From contig CAJUJO010000020.1 in assembly GCA_910586675.1 (NCBI GenBank), forward strand, positions 1 through 28,988: DNA of 28,988 bases. Direction: 5' to 3'. The stretch comes from an uncultured Christensenellaceae bacterium. Its GTDB lineage: Bacteria > Bacillota > Clostridia > Christensenellales > Borkfalkiaceae. The notes beneath the pieces were generated by a model. The model did not search any database. It worked only from the letters and a program-made list of their open reading frames with translations, and was not told the origin of the DNA. How positions within the stretch are numbered: position 1 is the stretch's first letter; the number at the start of each line of letters is the position of its first letter. The translations under genes and the position numbers were made by a program. Below, piece by piece: positions 14,455 through 22,062 of this stretch.

Positions 14455-15801
14455 TTGGGCAAATATTTCGGAACGGACGGTTTTCGCGGTCGGGCGAATG
14501 TTACGCTCACTGCGCTGCATGCCTTTAAGGTCGGTTGTTTTCTGGGGTATTATTTTTCGGCGGAAAAGCCGGACGGTCGGGCGAAGATTGTCATCGGCAA
14601 AGATACCCGCCGTTCGTCCTATATGTTTGAGTACGCGCTCGCGGCGGGGATTACTTCCACGGGAGCCGACGCATATCTTTTACACGTTACAACAACGCCT
14701 TCTGTTTCCTACGTCGCGCGGACGGACGGATTCGATTGCGGCGTCATGATTTCGGCGAGCCATAATGCGTACGCCGACAACGGCATTAAAATCGTAAACG
14801 GCAACGGCGAAAAGGCCGACGATAAACTGATCGAACAAATCGAGCGATATTTAGACGGCGGAGAAGACCTTCCTTTTGCTGTCGGTGAAAAAATCGGCAG
14901 GACGGTGGACTATGTTGCGGGCAGAAACCGCTATCTCGCCTATCTTCTTTCTCTTTCCCGCTGCTCCTTCCGCGGAATGCGCGTAGGGTTGGACTGCGCG
15001 AACGGCAGTGCCTGGGCAATTGCCAAAGCGGTTTTCGATGCGCTCGGCGCGCAGACTTTCGTCATCGGTGCAGAGCCGAACGGTGTAAATATCAATCTCG
15101 AATGCGGTTCCACATGTATTTTGTCCCTCTGTAAACTCGTGCGGGAAAAGGGGCTTGACATCGGTTTTTCCTTCGACGGCGATGCCGATCGCTGCATCTG
15201 TGTGGACGAGAAGGGAAATGTTGCGGACGGAGACGCCGTTTTGTATGTCTGCGCCAAATATCTCGGCGAGCAAGGCGAGCTGGACGGAAACGGCATAGTG
15301 GCAACGGTAATGAGCAATCTCGGGCTTTCCCGCTCGCTTGCGCGCGAGGGGATTTCCTGCGCTCGAACGCAGGTCGGCGACCGTTTTGTTTATGCGGAAA
15401 TGGTGAAAAGCGGCTGTCTGCTCGGCGGCGAGCAATCGGGGCATATCATATTTCGCAAGTATGCAACGACGGGCGACGGGCTCTTGACTGCGGTCAAAGT
15501 CATGGAAGCGGTTATCGAGCGAAAATGTCCGCTGTCCTGCCTGACGGAAGGATTGACGCGTTTTCCTCAAAGGATAAAAAACGTAGAGGTAAAGGATAAA
15601 TGCGCGGTTTTGCGGGACGATCGGGTGCGTGCCGTGATTTTTAAGGCGGAGGAACTGCTCGACGGGCGCGGGCGCGTCATCGTGCGGGCTTCGGGGACAG
15701 AGCCGCTCATAAGGATTTTGACGGAGAGCGACGATGCTGCCGTTTGCGAACGGACTGCGGCGATGATAGAAGAGGCGATCGTGAAAGCGGAGGATGATTA
15801 A
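14455..15801 (+). CDS. glmM: Phosphoglucosamine mutase
   Basis: Interconverts glucosamine-6-P and glucosamine-1-P in UDP-GlcNAc synthesis. The frame opens at a GTG at 14428, but the TTG at 14455 is the start: AGGAGG lies 6 bases before it and the protein then begins MGKYFGTDGFRG, the standard GlmM N-terminus. This gives 448 residues, the usual length. The phosphoserine loop ISASHN places the active Ser at 102, as in E. coli. The metal loop DGDADR, the sugar-binding GEQSGH and the phosphate-binding RASGTEPLIR are all intact. It is followed directly by glmS. A terminator separates it from the glmU-like gene, and I see no convincing promoter in the gap, so readthrough or regulated termination may control it. 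Confidence 0.96.
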   Translation: MGKYFGTDGFRGRANVTLTALHAFKVGCFLGYYFSAEKPDGRAKIVIGKDTRRSSYMFEYALAAGITSTGADAYLLHVTTTPSVSYVARTDGFDCGVMISASHNAYADNGIKIVNGNGEKADDKLIEQIERYLDGGEDLPFAVGEKIGRTVDYVAGRNRYLAYLLSLSRCSFRGMRVGLDCANGSAWAIAKAVFDALGAQTFVIGAEPNGVNINLECGSTCILSLCKLVREKGLDIGFSFDGDADRCICVDEKGNVADGDAVLYVCAKYLGEQGELDGNGIVATVMSNLGLSRSLAREGISCARTQVGDRFVYAEMVKSGCLLGGEQSGHIIFRKYATTGDGLLTAVKVMEAVIERKCPLSCLTEGLTRFPQRIKNVEVKDKCAVLRDDRVRAVIFKAEELLDGRGRVIVRASGTEPLIRILTESDDAAVCERTAAMIEEAIVKAEDD

Positions 15802-17577
15802 ATGTGCGGAATCGTGGGATATATCGGAAGTGAAAAAGCTGCTCCCAAGCTCATCGACGGACTAAAAAAATTAGAATACCGCGGCTATGATTCGGCGGGG
15901 ATCGCCGTTCTGGACGGCGGTGTGCTCCGTTTGGAAAAGCGTTGCGGAATGGTGAGCGAGCTGGAATACGCCGCTTGTTTGAGTGGAAATGCGGGAATCG
16001 GGCATACCCGCTGGGCGACGCATGGAGTGCCTTCGCAGGCGAACGCGCATCCGCACGCGTGCGGAAAATTTGCCCTCGTACATAACGGAATTATCGAAAA
16101 TTACGGCGATTTAAGGGAAGAGCTGGAATCGGAGGGAAGAGTTTTTCTTTCGGATACGGACAGCGAGGCGGTCGTGCAACTCATCGATAAATATTATGAA
16201 GGGGATTTTTTGCGCGCCGTAAAGCGCGCTGTCGAACGGCTTTCCGGTTCGTTTGCGATAGTCGTTCTTTGCGCCGATTTTCCGCATGAAATCGTGTGCG
16301 CGCGGAGGCGCAGTCCGCTCGTCGTCGGGCGGGGGAAGAAAGGCGCTTATATTGCAAGCGATATTCCCGCCGCCGCGGAGAGTGCGGAGGAGATCTACGT
16401 TTTATCTGACGGAGAATTTGCCGTAGTTAGCGATCGAGAAGTTGCCTTTTACGACGGCGATTTGCGGCGTAAAACCAAAAAAAAGGCGGAGTACGACAGA
16501 CAAAAGGACATTGTTGCGCTGAACGGCTATCGGCACTTCATGCGAAAAGAAATTGATGAAATCCCGCTCTCTGTACGCAATTCTCTTTTGAAAATCGCCG
16601 AAAATAATGAATATCGCAATATATATGAAGTACTATGTCTGACAGAACAAATACAAATCGTCGCTTGCGGCACGGCGTATCACAGCGGACTCGCGGCAAA
16701 ATACGCGATAGAAGCGCTTGCGCGCGTTCCCGTGGAGGTGTGCGTCGCAAGCGAATACCGCTACCGCAATCCCGTCGTGAAAAGGGGCACGCTCGTCATC
16801 GCCGTCAGTCAGAGCGGAGAAACTGCGGACACCATCGCCGCGGCGGAGCTTGCTAAAAAGCTGGGCGCGGCGCTCCTTGCCGTCACCAACGTTCCTTATT
16901 CATCCCTTACGACAGTCGCGGATTACGTGCTGTTTACGGTAGCGGGGCGGGAAATCGCCGTTGCCGCGACAAAGAGCTATAACGCTCAACTTGCGTCGCT
17001 CTATTCGATTGCACTCGCACTCGCAAAAATACGCAGGCAGCGCGCGGGAAAAAAAACGTTGTTTGCGCTGCCTAATCTCTGTAAGAAAGTGTTGCCCTCC
17101 GTCGAAGCGGTGCGGGGATGGACGCCGCACTTCGTCGGAGCCGAGAGCGTATATTTCATCGGGCGGGGCGTCGATTATGCCGCAGCGCTTGAAGGAAGCC
17201 TGAAATTAAAGGAGATTTCTTATATCCCCAGCGAGGGTTATCCGGCAGGCGAATTGAAGCACGGCACGCTTGCGCTCGTACGGGAAAATACGCCCGTCGT
17301 TGCGATTGTAACGCAGCGCAGGCTTGTGGAAAAGACGATGAATGCCGTGAACGAGGTGTATTCGCGCGGCGCAAAAGTTTTTCTGATTACCTGTTTTCCC
17401 GAGATTTGCGGGCGCAAGGAAGTGTTTTCTTCCGTTTTGATTCCCAAATGCAGGGAAGCGTTTTCCCCCGTGCTCTCCGTCGTGCCCTTGCAGGCGCTCT
17501 CCTATTATACGGCGCTCGCCCGCGGGAACGATCCCGATAAACCTAGGAATCTTGCAAAGAGCGTAACGGTGGAATAA
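15802..17577 (+). CDS. glmS: Glutamine--fructose-6-phosphate aminotransferase (isomerizing)
   Basis: Makes glucosamine-6-P from fructose-6-P and glutamine, the committed step toward UDP-GlcNAc. At 591 residues it is slightly shorter than the usual ~600-610. The N-terminal glutaminase starts MCGIVGYIG with the nucleophilic Cys2, followed by RGYDSAGIA, HTRWATHG and DTDSE. Two SIS isomerase domains follow, with CGTAYHSGL and SQSGETADT, then SEGYPAGELKHG, and the protein ends in the complete KSVTVE. The ATG abuts the TAA of glmM, with GGAGG at the end of glmM as ribosome binding site. No glmS ribozyme could fit directly ahead of this start, so ribozyme control of the usual Firmicute kind is absent here. 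Confidence 0.97.
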   Translation: MCGIVGYIGSEKAAPKLIDGLKKLEYRGYDSAGIAVLDGGVLRLEKRCGMVSELEYAACLSGNAGIGHTRWATHGVPSQANAHPHACGKFALVHNGIIENYGDLREELESEGRVFLSDTDSEAVVQLIDKYYEGDFLRAVKRAVERLSGSFAIVVLCADFPHEIVCARRRSPLVVGRGKKGAYIASDIPAAAESAEEIYVLSDGEFAVVSDREVAFYDGDLRRKTKKKAEYDRQKDIVALNGYRHFMRKEIDEIPLSVRNSLLKIAENNEYRNIYEVLCLTEQIQIVACGTAYHSGLAAKYAIEALARVPVEVCVASEYRYRNPVVKRGTLVIAVSQSGETADTIAAAELAKKLGAALLAVTNVPYSSLTTVADYVLFTVAGREIAVAATKSYNAQLASLYSIALALAKIRRQRAGKKTLFALPNLCKKVLPSVEAVRGWTPHFVGAESVYFIGRGVDYAAALEGSLKLKEISYIPSEGYPAGELKHGTLALVRENTPVVAIVTQRRLVEKTMNAVNEVYSRGAKVFLITCFPEICGRKEVFSSVLIPKCREAFSPVLSVVPLQALSYYTALARGNDPDKPRNLAKSVTVE

Positions 17578-17606
17578 AAAGCGCCCCGCCGGAGTTCGGC
17601 GGGGCG
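17576..17606 (-). terminator. GC-rich terminator of the aldo/keto reductase gene
   Basis: Perfect 10-bp stem CGCCCCGCCG / CGGCGGGGCG with a 5-base loop; on the minus strand it is followed by GCTTTTTATT. On the plus strand the hairpin follows glmS but has no T-run. Confidence 0.75.
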
Positions 17607-17624
17607 TGAGGCGTAAAACTTAAT

Positions 17625-18599
17625 TTATCCGATTCTTCTTTCGAACGGTTGATAATCGAGAATGTTTTCGATTTCTTCGATCACGTCTTCGGGCAGGATA
17701 AGTCCGCTTGCTTCGGCGTTTGCGCGAAGCTGTTCGGGCTTGCTTGCGCCCGTAATGACGGAGGAAATATGCTTTTTGCGTAAAATCCAGGCAAGAGCGA
17801 GAACGGAAAGGGGAACGCCGAGCCGTTCCGCAACGGAGAGTAGTTTTTCGACTTTGCCGAGATTTTCATCCGTCAATAAACGATTGATTTGTTTGTCTGC
17901 CTGCCACGTCGCGCGCGAGCCTTCGGGAAGGGGCATACCTTTGCGGTATTTGCCCGTAAGCAATCCTTGCGCAAGGGGCGAAAAGGGAACGATTCCCACG
18001 CCGTTCTTTTCGCATATTCCGAGAATTTCGTCCTCGATATAGCGGTCGACCATGTTGTATTGCGGTTGAATGACGGAAAGAGGACGTAGCCGATTTTCCT
18101 TCACGACGGCAAGCGCTTCGGTGAGCTGCACGGGCGACCATTCGGAAACGCCGTAATAGAGTATTTTGCCTGCGGCGACCATATCGGACAGAGTCTGCAT
18201 CGTTTCTTCGATAGGAGTCGTCGGATCGAAGCGGTGGCAGAAATAGAGGTCAAGGTAATCGAGCTTCATATTTTTCAGCGTTTTATCGAGCTGTTCTATG
18301 ATGTGCTTGCGGGAAAGTCCCCAGTCGTTCGCGCCTTTTCCCATGGGGAAAAATACTTTGGAAGATACAATATATTCGTTTCTCGCATGTTCGCCGAGAA
18401 TTTTTCCCAAAAAGCGTTCGGCTTCTCCGCCCGAGTATCCGTCGGCGCAGTCAAAAAAGTTTACACCGAGATCGAACGCCGCATTAACCGTTTCTTTCGC
18501 GCGCGATACTGCTGCGGCGTCTTTCAAGTCGGTAACCCAACTGCCGAGCGCAATTTCGCTTACCTTCAATCCCCATTTTCCCAAATTGCGGTATTGCAT
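17625..18599 (-). CDS. Aldo/keto reductase
   Basis: 324 residues, a TIM-barrel NADPH-dependent oxidoreductase. The catalytic tetrad is intact at near-canonical positions: Asp50 and Tyr55 in FFDCADGYSGG, Lys81 in VSSKVFF and His122 in LYFCHRFDP. The segments YYGVSEWSP, QPQYNMVDR and VPFSPLAQGLLTGKY fit the potassium-channel-beta-like/YghZ group of aldo/keto reductases. The C-terminal SVITGASKPEQLRAN is the usual cofactor-phosphate contact region. The start ATG has AAGGAG 11 bases upstream, a little long, with no better alternative. It is transcribed on its own, between two minus-strand terminators. The substrate is unknown. Confidence 0.92.
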   Translation of the reverse strand: MQYRNLGKWGLKVSEIALGSWVTDLKDAAAVSRAKETVNAAFDLGVNFFDCADGYSGGEAERFLGKILGEHARNEYIVSSKVFFPMGKGANDWGLSRKHIIEQLDKTLKNMKLDYLDLYFCHRFDPTTPIEETMQTLSDMVAAGKILYYGVSEWSPVQLTEALAVVKENRLRPLSVIQPQYNMVDRYIEDEILGICEKNGVGIVPFSPLAQGLLTGKYRKGMPLPEGSRATWQADKQINRLLTDENLGKVEKLLSVAERLGVPLSVLALAWILRKKHISSVITGASKPEQLRANAEASGLILPEDVIEEIENILDYQPFERRIG

Positions 18600-18626
18600 A
18601 TCAATTAATTCTCCTTATAATTCTAT

Positions 18627-18655
18627 ATTATATCGCAGGGCAAGAAAAAAAGCAA
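18627..18655 (-). promoter_or_regulatory. Promoter of the aldo/keto reductase, -35 inside the upstream terminator
   Basis: Minus strand TTGCTT, 17 bases, TATAAT. The -35 box is formed by the end of the terminator stem of the antiporter gene. Confidence 0.6.
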
Positions 18656-18682
18656 ACGGAATTGGAAAATTCCGTTTGCTTT
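18642..18682 (-). terminator. Intrinsic terminator of the antiporter gene
   Basis: Perfect 15-bp inverted repeat AAAGCAAACGGAATT / AATTCCGTTTGCTTT with loop GGAA, followed on the minus strand by TTTTTTTCTTG. Confidence 0.9.
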
Positions 18683-18700
18683 CCTTGCAATCAAAAAGAT

Positions 18701-20146
18701 TTATGTCTGCTGTTCGGGCGTGGAAACGGCAGGTGCTGCGGGCGCAGTGTTCGCGCCTTCCACGAGCAGTTCGTTTCCCGTCATGCCTTCGTTGTCCGAA
18801 GGGGGAGGATTGGGCGTTTTCGAGGTCTTGGAGTAGAGCCATTTCAAAAGCACGGGCGTAAGAATGGAAGAGGCGAGAATGAGTAATACCGTCATAATCA
18901 TGAATTCCGCACCCAGTGCATGCGTGCCGAGTTCGGGGTTCATTGCCGTCGACGTTACGATTAAAGCAACTTCTCCGCGCGCCATCATGCCGACTCCCGC
19001 AATGGAACTTTCACGGAAATTATATCCGAATCCTTTTGCAACCGCGCCGCAGCCGATAACTTTTCCGATAAGTCCTATCAAGACGGCGAGCACCGCAAAG
19101 AGGATAATGCTGGGCGACATGCCGAGGAAGGAAATATTACTGATGCCGATGTTGGCAAAGAATACGGGAGCAAACATCGAATAGGTGTTTACTTCCACTT
19201 TTTTATCGGTATAGGCGCTTGCGCGGTGCGCGGTGGAAAGAATAATGCCCGCAAGGAACGCACCCGTTATATCCGCCACGCCGAAGATTTCCTCCGCAGC
19301 CCAGGCATACAGGAAGCAGACTGCGAGGGAGAAGATGGGAAGTCTGTGTGTTTCCGGCCATTTCTTTTCCATCCAGCGGAAGAGTTTGGAGATGCCGAAG
19401 CCAAGCGCAATCGCCACAATAAAGAATACGACGATCATAATGATCGTACCGTAAATTGTGGATTTGAAACCTTCAAATCCGCCGACTGCATCGCTTACAC
19501 CCGATTTTGCAATGCCCGTTACGATGGAAAGAACGACGATGCCGATCACGTCGTCGATAATAGCGGCGGAAACGATCGTCGTGCCGAGCTTAGTGGAAAT
19601 TTTACCGAGTTCTTTGAGTACCGAAACGGTAATGGCGACCGAGGTCGCCGTGAGAATCGCGCCGATAAAGATGCATCTGTAAATGTTTTCGGTACCTAAG
19701 CCGATGTTTCCGAAAGGCAGAGCAATGAGAATGCCGAGCCCCATGGGAACGGCTACGCCGGCGCAGGCGATCAAGGTTGCTGCAAGTCCCGTATTTTTCA
19801 GTTCTTTGATGTTGGTTTCCAGCCCCGTCGAAAACATGAGCAGGAGTACGCCGATTTTGGAGAATATTGCAAGCCCATCCGCACCGAGCGAAAAAGGACC
19901 GTCGCCTTCAAACCCTTTCAGCAGAAAGAGCGCCTTATAGCGGTCGCTTTCTACGCCGATAAGGGTAAACCCGCACAAATCTCCGAAGATTGCGGGACCG
20001 ACGACGATGCCCGCAATGATGTAACCGAGAACCTGCGGAAGTCCGATTTTCCGAAATAGCAAACCGAACAGTTTGGTGAAAAACAGAATGATTGCCAGTA
20101 CGATGACGAATCCGAGCCCGTTATCGATCAAAAATACTCCGTTCAT
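18701..20146 (-). CDS. Cation/proton antiporter (CPA2 family)
   Basis: 481 residues, an inner-membrane exchanger with about 12-13 hydrophobic segments in residues 10-440. CPA2 signatures are visible: FGLLFRKIGLPQVLGYIIAG near the N-terminus, FSTGLETN, and the paired aspartates in SAAIIDDVIGIVVLS, typical of electrogenic NapA-like carriers. Further on are ADITGAFLAGIILS and SSIAGVGMMARGEVALIV, a conserved late helix. It lacks the C-terminal TrkA-N (RCK) domain of KefB/KefC and has instead a short Pro/Thr/Ala-rich tail. The ion may be Na+ or K+; this cannot be decided by eye. The start has AGGAG 6-7 bases upstream. The gene has its own promoter and terminator. Confidence 0.92.
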   Translation of the reverse strand: MNGVFLIDNGLGFVIVLAIILFFTKLFGLLFRKIGLPQVLGYIIAGIVVGPAIFGDLCGFTLIGVESDRYKALFLLKGFEGDGPFSLGADGLAIFSKIGVLLLMFSTGLETNIKELKNTGLAATLIACAGVAVPMGLGILIALPFGNIGLGTENIYRCIFIGAILTATSVAITVSVLKELGKISTKLGTTIVSAAIIDDVIGIVVLSIVTGIAKSGVSDAVGGFEGFKSTIYGTIIMIVVFFIVAIALGFGISKLFRWMEKKWPETHRLPIFSLAVCFLYAWAAEEIFGVADITGAFLAGIILSTAHRASAYTDKKVEVNTYSMFAPVFFANIGISNISFLGMSPSIILFAVLAVLIGLIGKVIGCGAVAKGFGYNFRESSIAGVGMMARGEVALIVTSTAMNPELGTHALGAEFMIMTVLLILASSILTPVLLKWLYSKTSKTPNPPPSDNEGMTGNELLVEGANTAPAAPAVSTPEQQT

Positions 20147-20207
20147 GTTTTCTCCTGATTGTAACTAAAATTTTATCCGCTTCACACGGAATTTTTACAA
20201 CTTTTTT

Positions 20208-20236
20208 ATTATACCTTTATTTGTACGGAAAAGCAA
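20208..20236 (-). promoter_or_regulatory. Promoter of the antiporter gene
   Basis: Minus strand TTGCTT, 17 bases, TATAAT; the predicted start leaves a leader of about 55 bases before AGGAG and the ATG. Confidence 0.65.
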
Positions 20237-20330
20237 CTTTTTTCGCGCTTACGAAATTATTTTTTCACAAAAGATGGGGGAGTAACGAGCGTGATTTTGC
20301 GTTCCCTTTTTGTTTTGCGTGCGCGAACGC

Positions 20331-20359
20331 TTGTCAACCAAGTTAAATCGTGTTATAAT
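20331..20359 (+). promoter_or_regulatory. Promoter of the mrnC-to-gpsA operon, start at or next to the ATG
   Basis: TTGTCA, 17 bases, TATAAT, then AAGGAAA and the mrnC ATG at 20367. The expected start of transcription falls on or just before the A of the ATG. Confidence 0.75.
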
Positions 20360-20366
20360 AAGGAAA

Positions 20367-20777
20367 ATGTTATCCGTAACGGAACCCGTCGCAAAAGACA
20401 GGGCGAAACAACTGAATCCCGTCGTGCTCGCATTTGTCGGCGACGCCGTTTATACTCTTTGCGTGCGGCAAAAACTTGCGCTCGGTTTCGGTTATAAAAC
20501 AGGGGAGTTAAATAAGCGCGCTTCCGAAATTGTTTCCGCGCACGGACAAAGCGGCGCTGCGGAGCAGATTCTTCCTCTCTTGAACGAAGAAGAGGGGGAA
20601 ATTTTTCGCCGCGGCAGAAACGCCAAGAAGCCGACCAAGAGCAAACACGCGACGAGCGCCGAATACAGCCGCTCGACCGGGCTGGAAGCGCTCGTCGGGT
20701 ATCTGTATCTCACGGGGCAGACGGCGCGCATGAAAGAGTTGTTTTTTCGGGAAGATGAAAAGGAGCGCGGAAATTGA
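20367..20777 (+). CDS. mrnC: Mini-ribonuclease III
   Basis: A compact RNase III-fold enzyme without a dsRNA-binding domain; in Bacillus it matures 23S rRNA. From the ATG at 20367 it has 136 residues, the normal size. The catalytic-domain motif FVGDAVYTLCVR (about 24-35) contains the conserved Asp, and STGLEALVGYLYLTG near the C-terminus has the Glu-x-x-x-Gly signature of the second acidic site. The frame is open upstream to a start at 20310, but that would place the coding start ahead of a consensus promoter (20331-20359), so the later ATG is chosen. It overlaps rlmB by 4 bases. The mrnC-rlmB-sigH order matches the Bacillus neighbourhood without the yacP gene. Confidence 0.92.
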   Translation: MLSVTEPVAKDRAKQLNPVVLAFVGDAVYTLCVRQKLALGFGYKTGELNKRASEIVSAHGQSGAAEQILPLLNEEEGEIFRRGRNAKKPTKSKHATSAEYSRSTGLEALVGYLYLTGQTARMKELFFREDEKERGN

Positions 20778-21484
20778 AAACGGAAGGGCGAAACGCCGTT
20801 TTGGAACTTTTGAAAACGGACAAAACGGTCGATAAAATATTATTGGAAAAGGGCGCGCAGGGTGTGCTCGGCAAGATTTTTGCGGAGGCGCGCAAGAAGA
20901 ATATTCGCGTGCAGTTCGTCGACCGCCCCGCGCTCGACAGGGAGAGCGCGGAAAAGCGCCACCAGGGCGTCATCGCTTTTACGACGGATTTCGTTTATTC
21001 CGATTTGTTTTCGCTTGCTGGAAAGGCGGAAAGTCTCGTCGTTTTGTGCGACGGGATAGAGGACGTGCATAATCTCGGCAGCATCATCCGCGTGGCGGAA
21101 TGCGCGGGCGCGGACGGCGTCGTCATTCCGAATGCCAAAGGCGCGAGCGTTACGGAGGCGGTCGTCCGCATTTCCGCGGGCGCGGCGGAGCATATCAAGG
21201 TCGCAAGGGTATCGTCTATCAATTATGCGATAGACGAATTAAAAAAGCTCGGTTATTGGGCATACGCGTTGGAAGCGGGCGGAGAGAGTATTTACGACAA
21301 CCGCTTAACGGGCAAGATCGCCCTCGTCGTCGGCGGGGAAGACAGCGGCGTCAAAAGGCTGACGCGCGAAAAGTGCGACAAGGTTCTTTCGCTTCCGCTG
21401 TACGGAAAGGTCAATTCGCTCAACGCTTCCGTTGCGCTCGGAATCGCGGCTTACGAGGTGGTTCGTGCAAGATTGGGAAAATGA
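20774..21484 (+). CDS. rlmB: 23S rRNA 2'-O-ribose methyltransferase RlmB (TrmH/SpoU family)
   Basis: 236 residues with a TTG start that overlaps the mrnC TGA (TTGA); AAGGAG lies 8 bases upstream. The N-terminal substrate-binding domain begins EGRNAVLELLK, typical of RlmB. The SPOUT catalytic domain has the three knot motifs: EDVHNLGSIIRVAECAGADG (motif 1), LVVGGEDSGVKRLT (motif 2) and LPLYGKVNSLNASVALGIAAYE (motif 3). RlmB methylates the ribose of G2251 in E. coli 23S rRNA. Some family members act on tRNA or other rRNA sites, so the exact target is inferred from the domain layout and from the link with mrnC. Confidence 0.9.
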   Translation: MKTEGRNAVLELLKTDKTVDKILLEKGAQGVLGKIFAEARKKNIRVQFVDRPALDRESAEKRHQGVIAFTTDFVYSDLFSLAGKAESLVVLCDGIEDVHNLGSIIRVAECAGADGVVIPNAKGASVTEAVVRISAGAAEHIKVARVSSINYAIDELKKLGYWAYALEAGGESIYDNRLTGKIALVVGGEDSGVKRLTREKCDKVLSLPLYGKVNSLNASVALGIAAYEVVRARLGK

Positions 21485-22052
21485 ACGGGACGAGGCGCTT
21501 GTCGAGCGCGCGAAAAATGGGGATAACGCCGCCGCGGAAGCATTGCTCCTACGCTATAAAAATGCCGTCCGCGCCCGCGCGCGCGGGTTTTTCCTTGCGG
21601 GCGGAGAGACGGACGATCTCGTGCAGGAAGGAATGGTCGGGCTTTATTCGGCTATCGTCGATTATTCGCCCGAGTCGGGCAAGAGCTTCAAAAATTTTGC
21701 CTATCTCTGCGTTACGCGGCGCATTCTCGACGCGGTAAAGGGCGCAGTCCGCAATAAGAATATCCCGCTCAACGATTACGTTTCCATCTTCGACCCCGAT
21801 TTCAAGCGCACGTCGGAGGGGGCCACGCCCGAAGATTATCTGCTCGGGAGCGAAGCTCGCTCGGAATTCCGCATGCTTCTCATGAAGGAGCTTTCCGATT
21901 TTGAATTCCGCGTCGTTACCATGTATCTGGAAGGGTTGAGCTACGCGCAGATCAGCGAAGCGACGGGAAAGGATTTTAAGAGCATCGACAACGCGCTCGC
22001 GCGTTCCAAAAAGAAATTACAACGCGCGTTTTCGCGCAACACAAAAGCGTAA
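21465..22052 (+). CDS. sigH: RNA polymerase sigma factor, SigH/Spo0H type
   Basis: The frame extends back to a TTG at 21432, but GTG at 21465 with GAGGTGG a few bases upstream is the better start, giving 195 residues beginning MQDWENERDEALVERAKNGD; this overlaps rlmB by 20 bases. Region 2 contains VRARARGFFLAGGETDDLVQEGMVGLYSAI, very close to Bacillus SigH (RAKARSYFLIGADREDIVQEGMIGLY is split here by a few changes), followed by the KSFKNFAYLCVTRRI promoter-melting segment. Region 4 has the helix-turn-helix LEGLSYAQISEATGKDFKSIDNALARSKKKL. SigH directs transition-phase and sporulation or competence genes in Firmicutes; whether this organism sporulates is not shown here. Confidence 0.9.
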   Translation: MQDWENERDEALVERAKNGDNAAAEALLLRYKNAVRARARGFFLAGGETDDLVQEGMVGLYSAIVDYSPESGKSFKNFAYLCVTRRILDAVKGAVRNKNIPLNDYVSIFDPDFKRTSEGATPEDYLLGSEARSEFRMLLMKELSDFEFRVVTMYLEGLSYAQISEATGKDFKSIDNALARSKKKLQRAFSRNTKA

Positions 22053-22062
22053 AGGAGTAAAA

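Noticed and set aside
20310..20366. N-terminal extension of mini-RNase III
   Set aside because: It would place the start ahead of the promoter and adds residues absent from the family.
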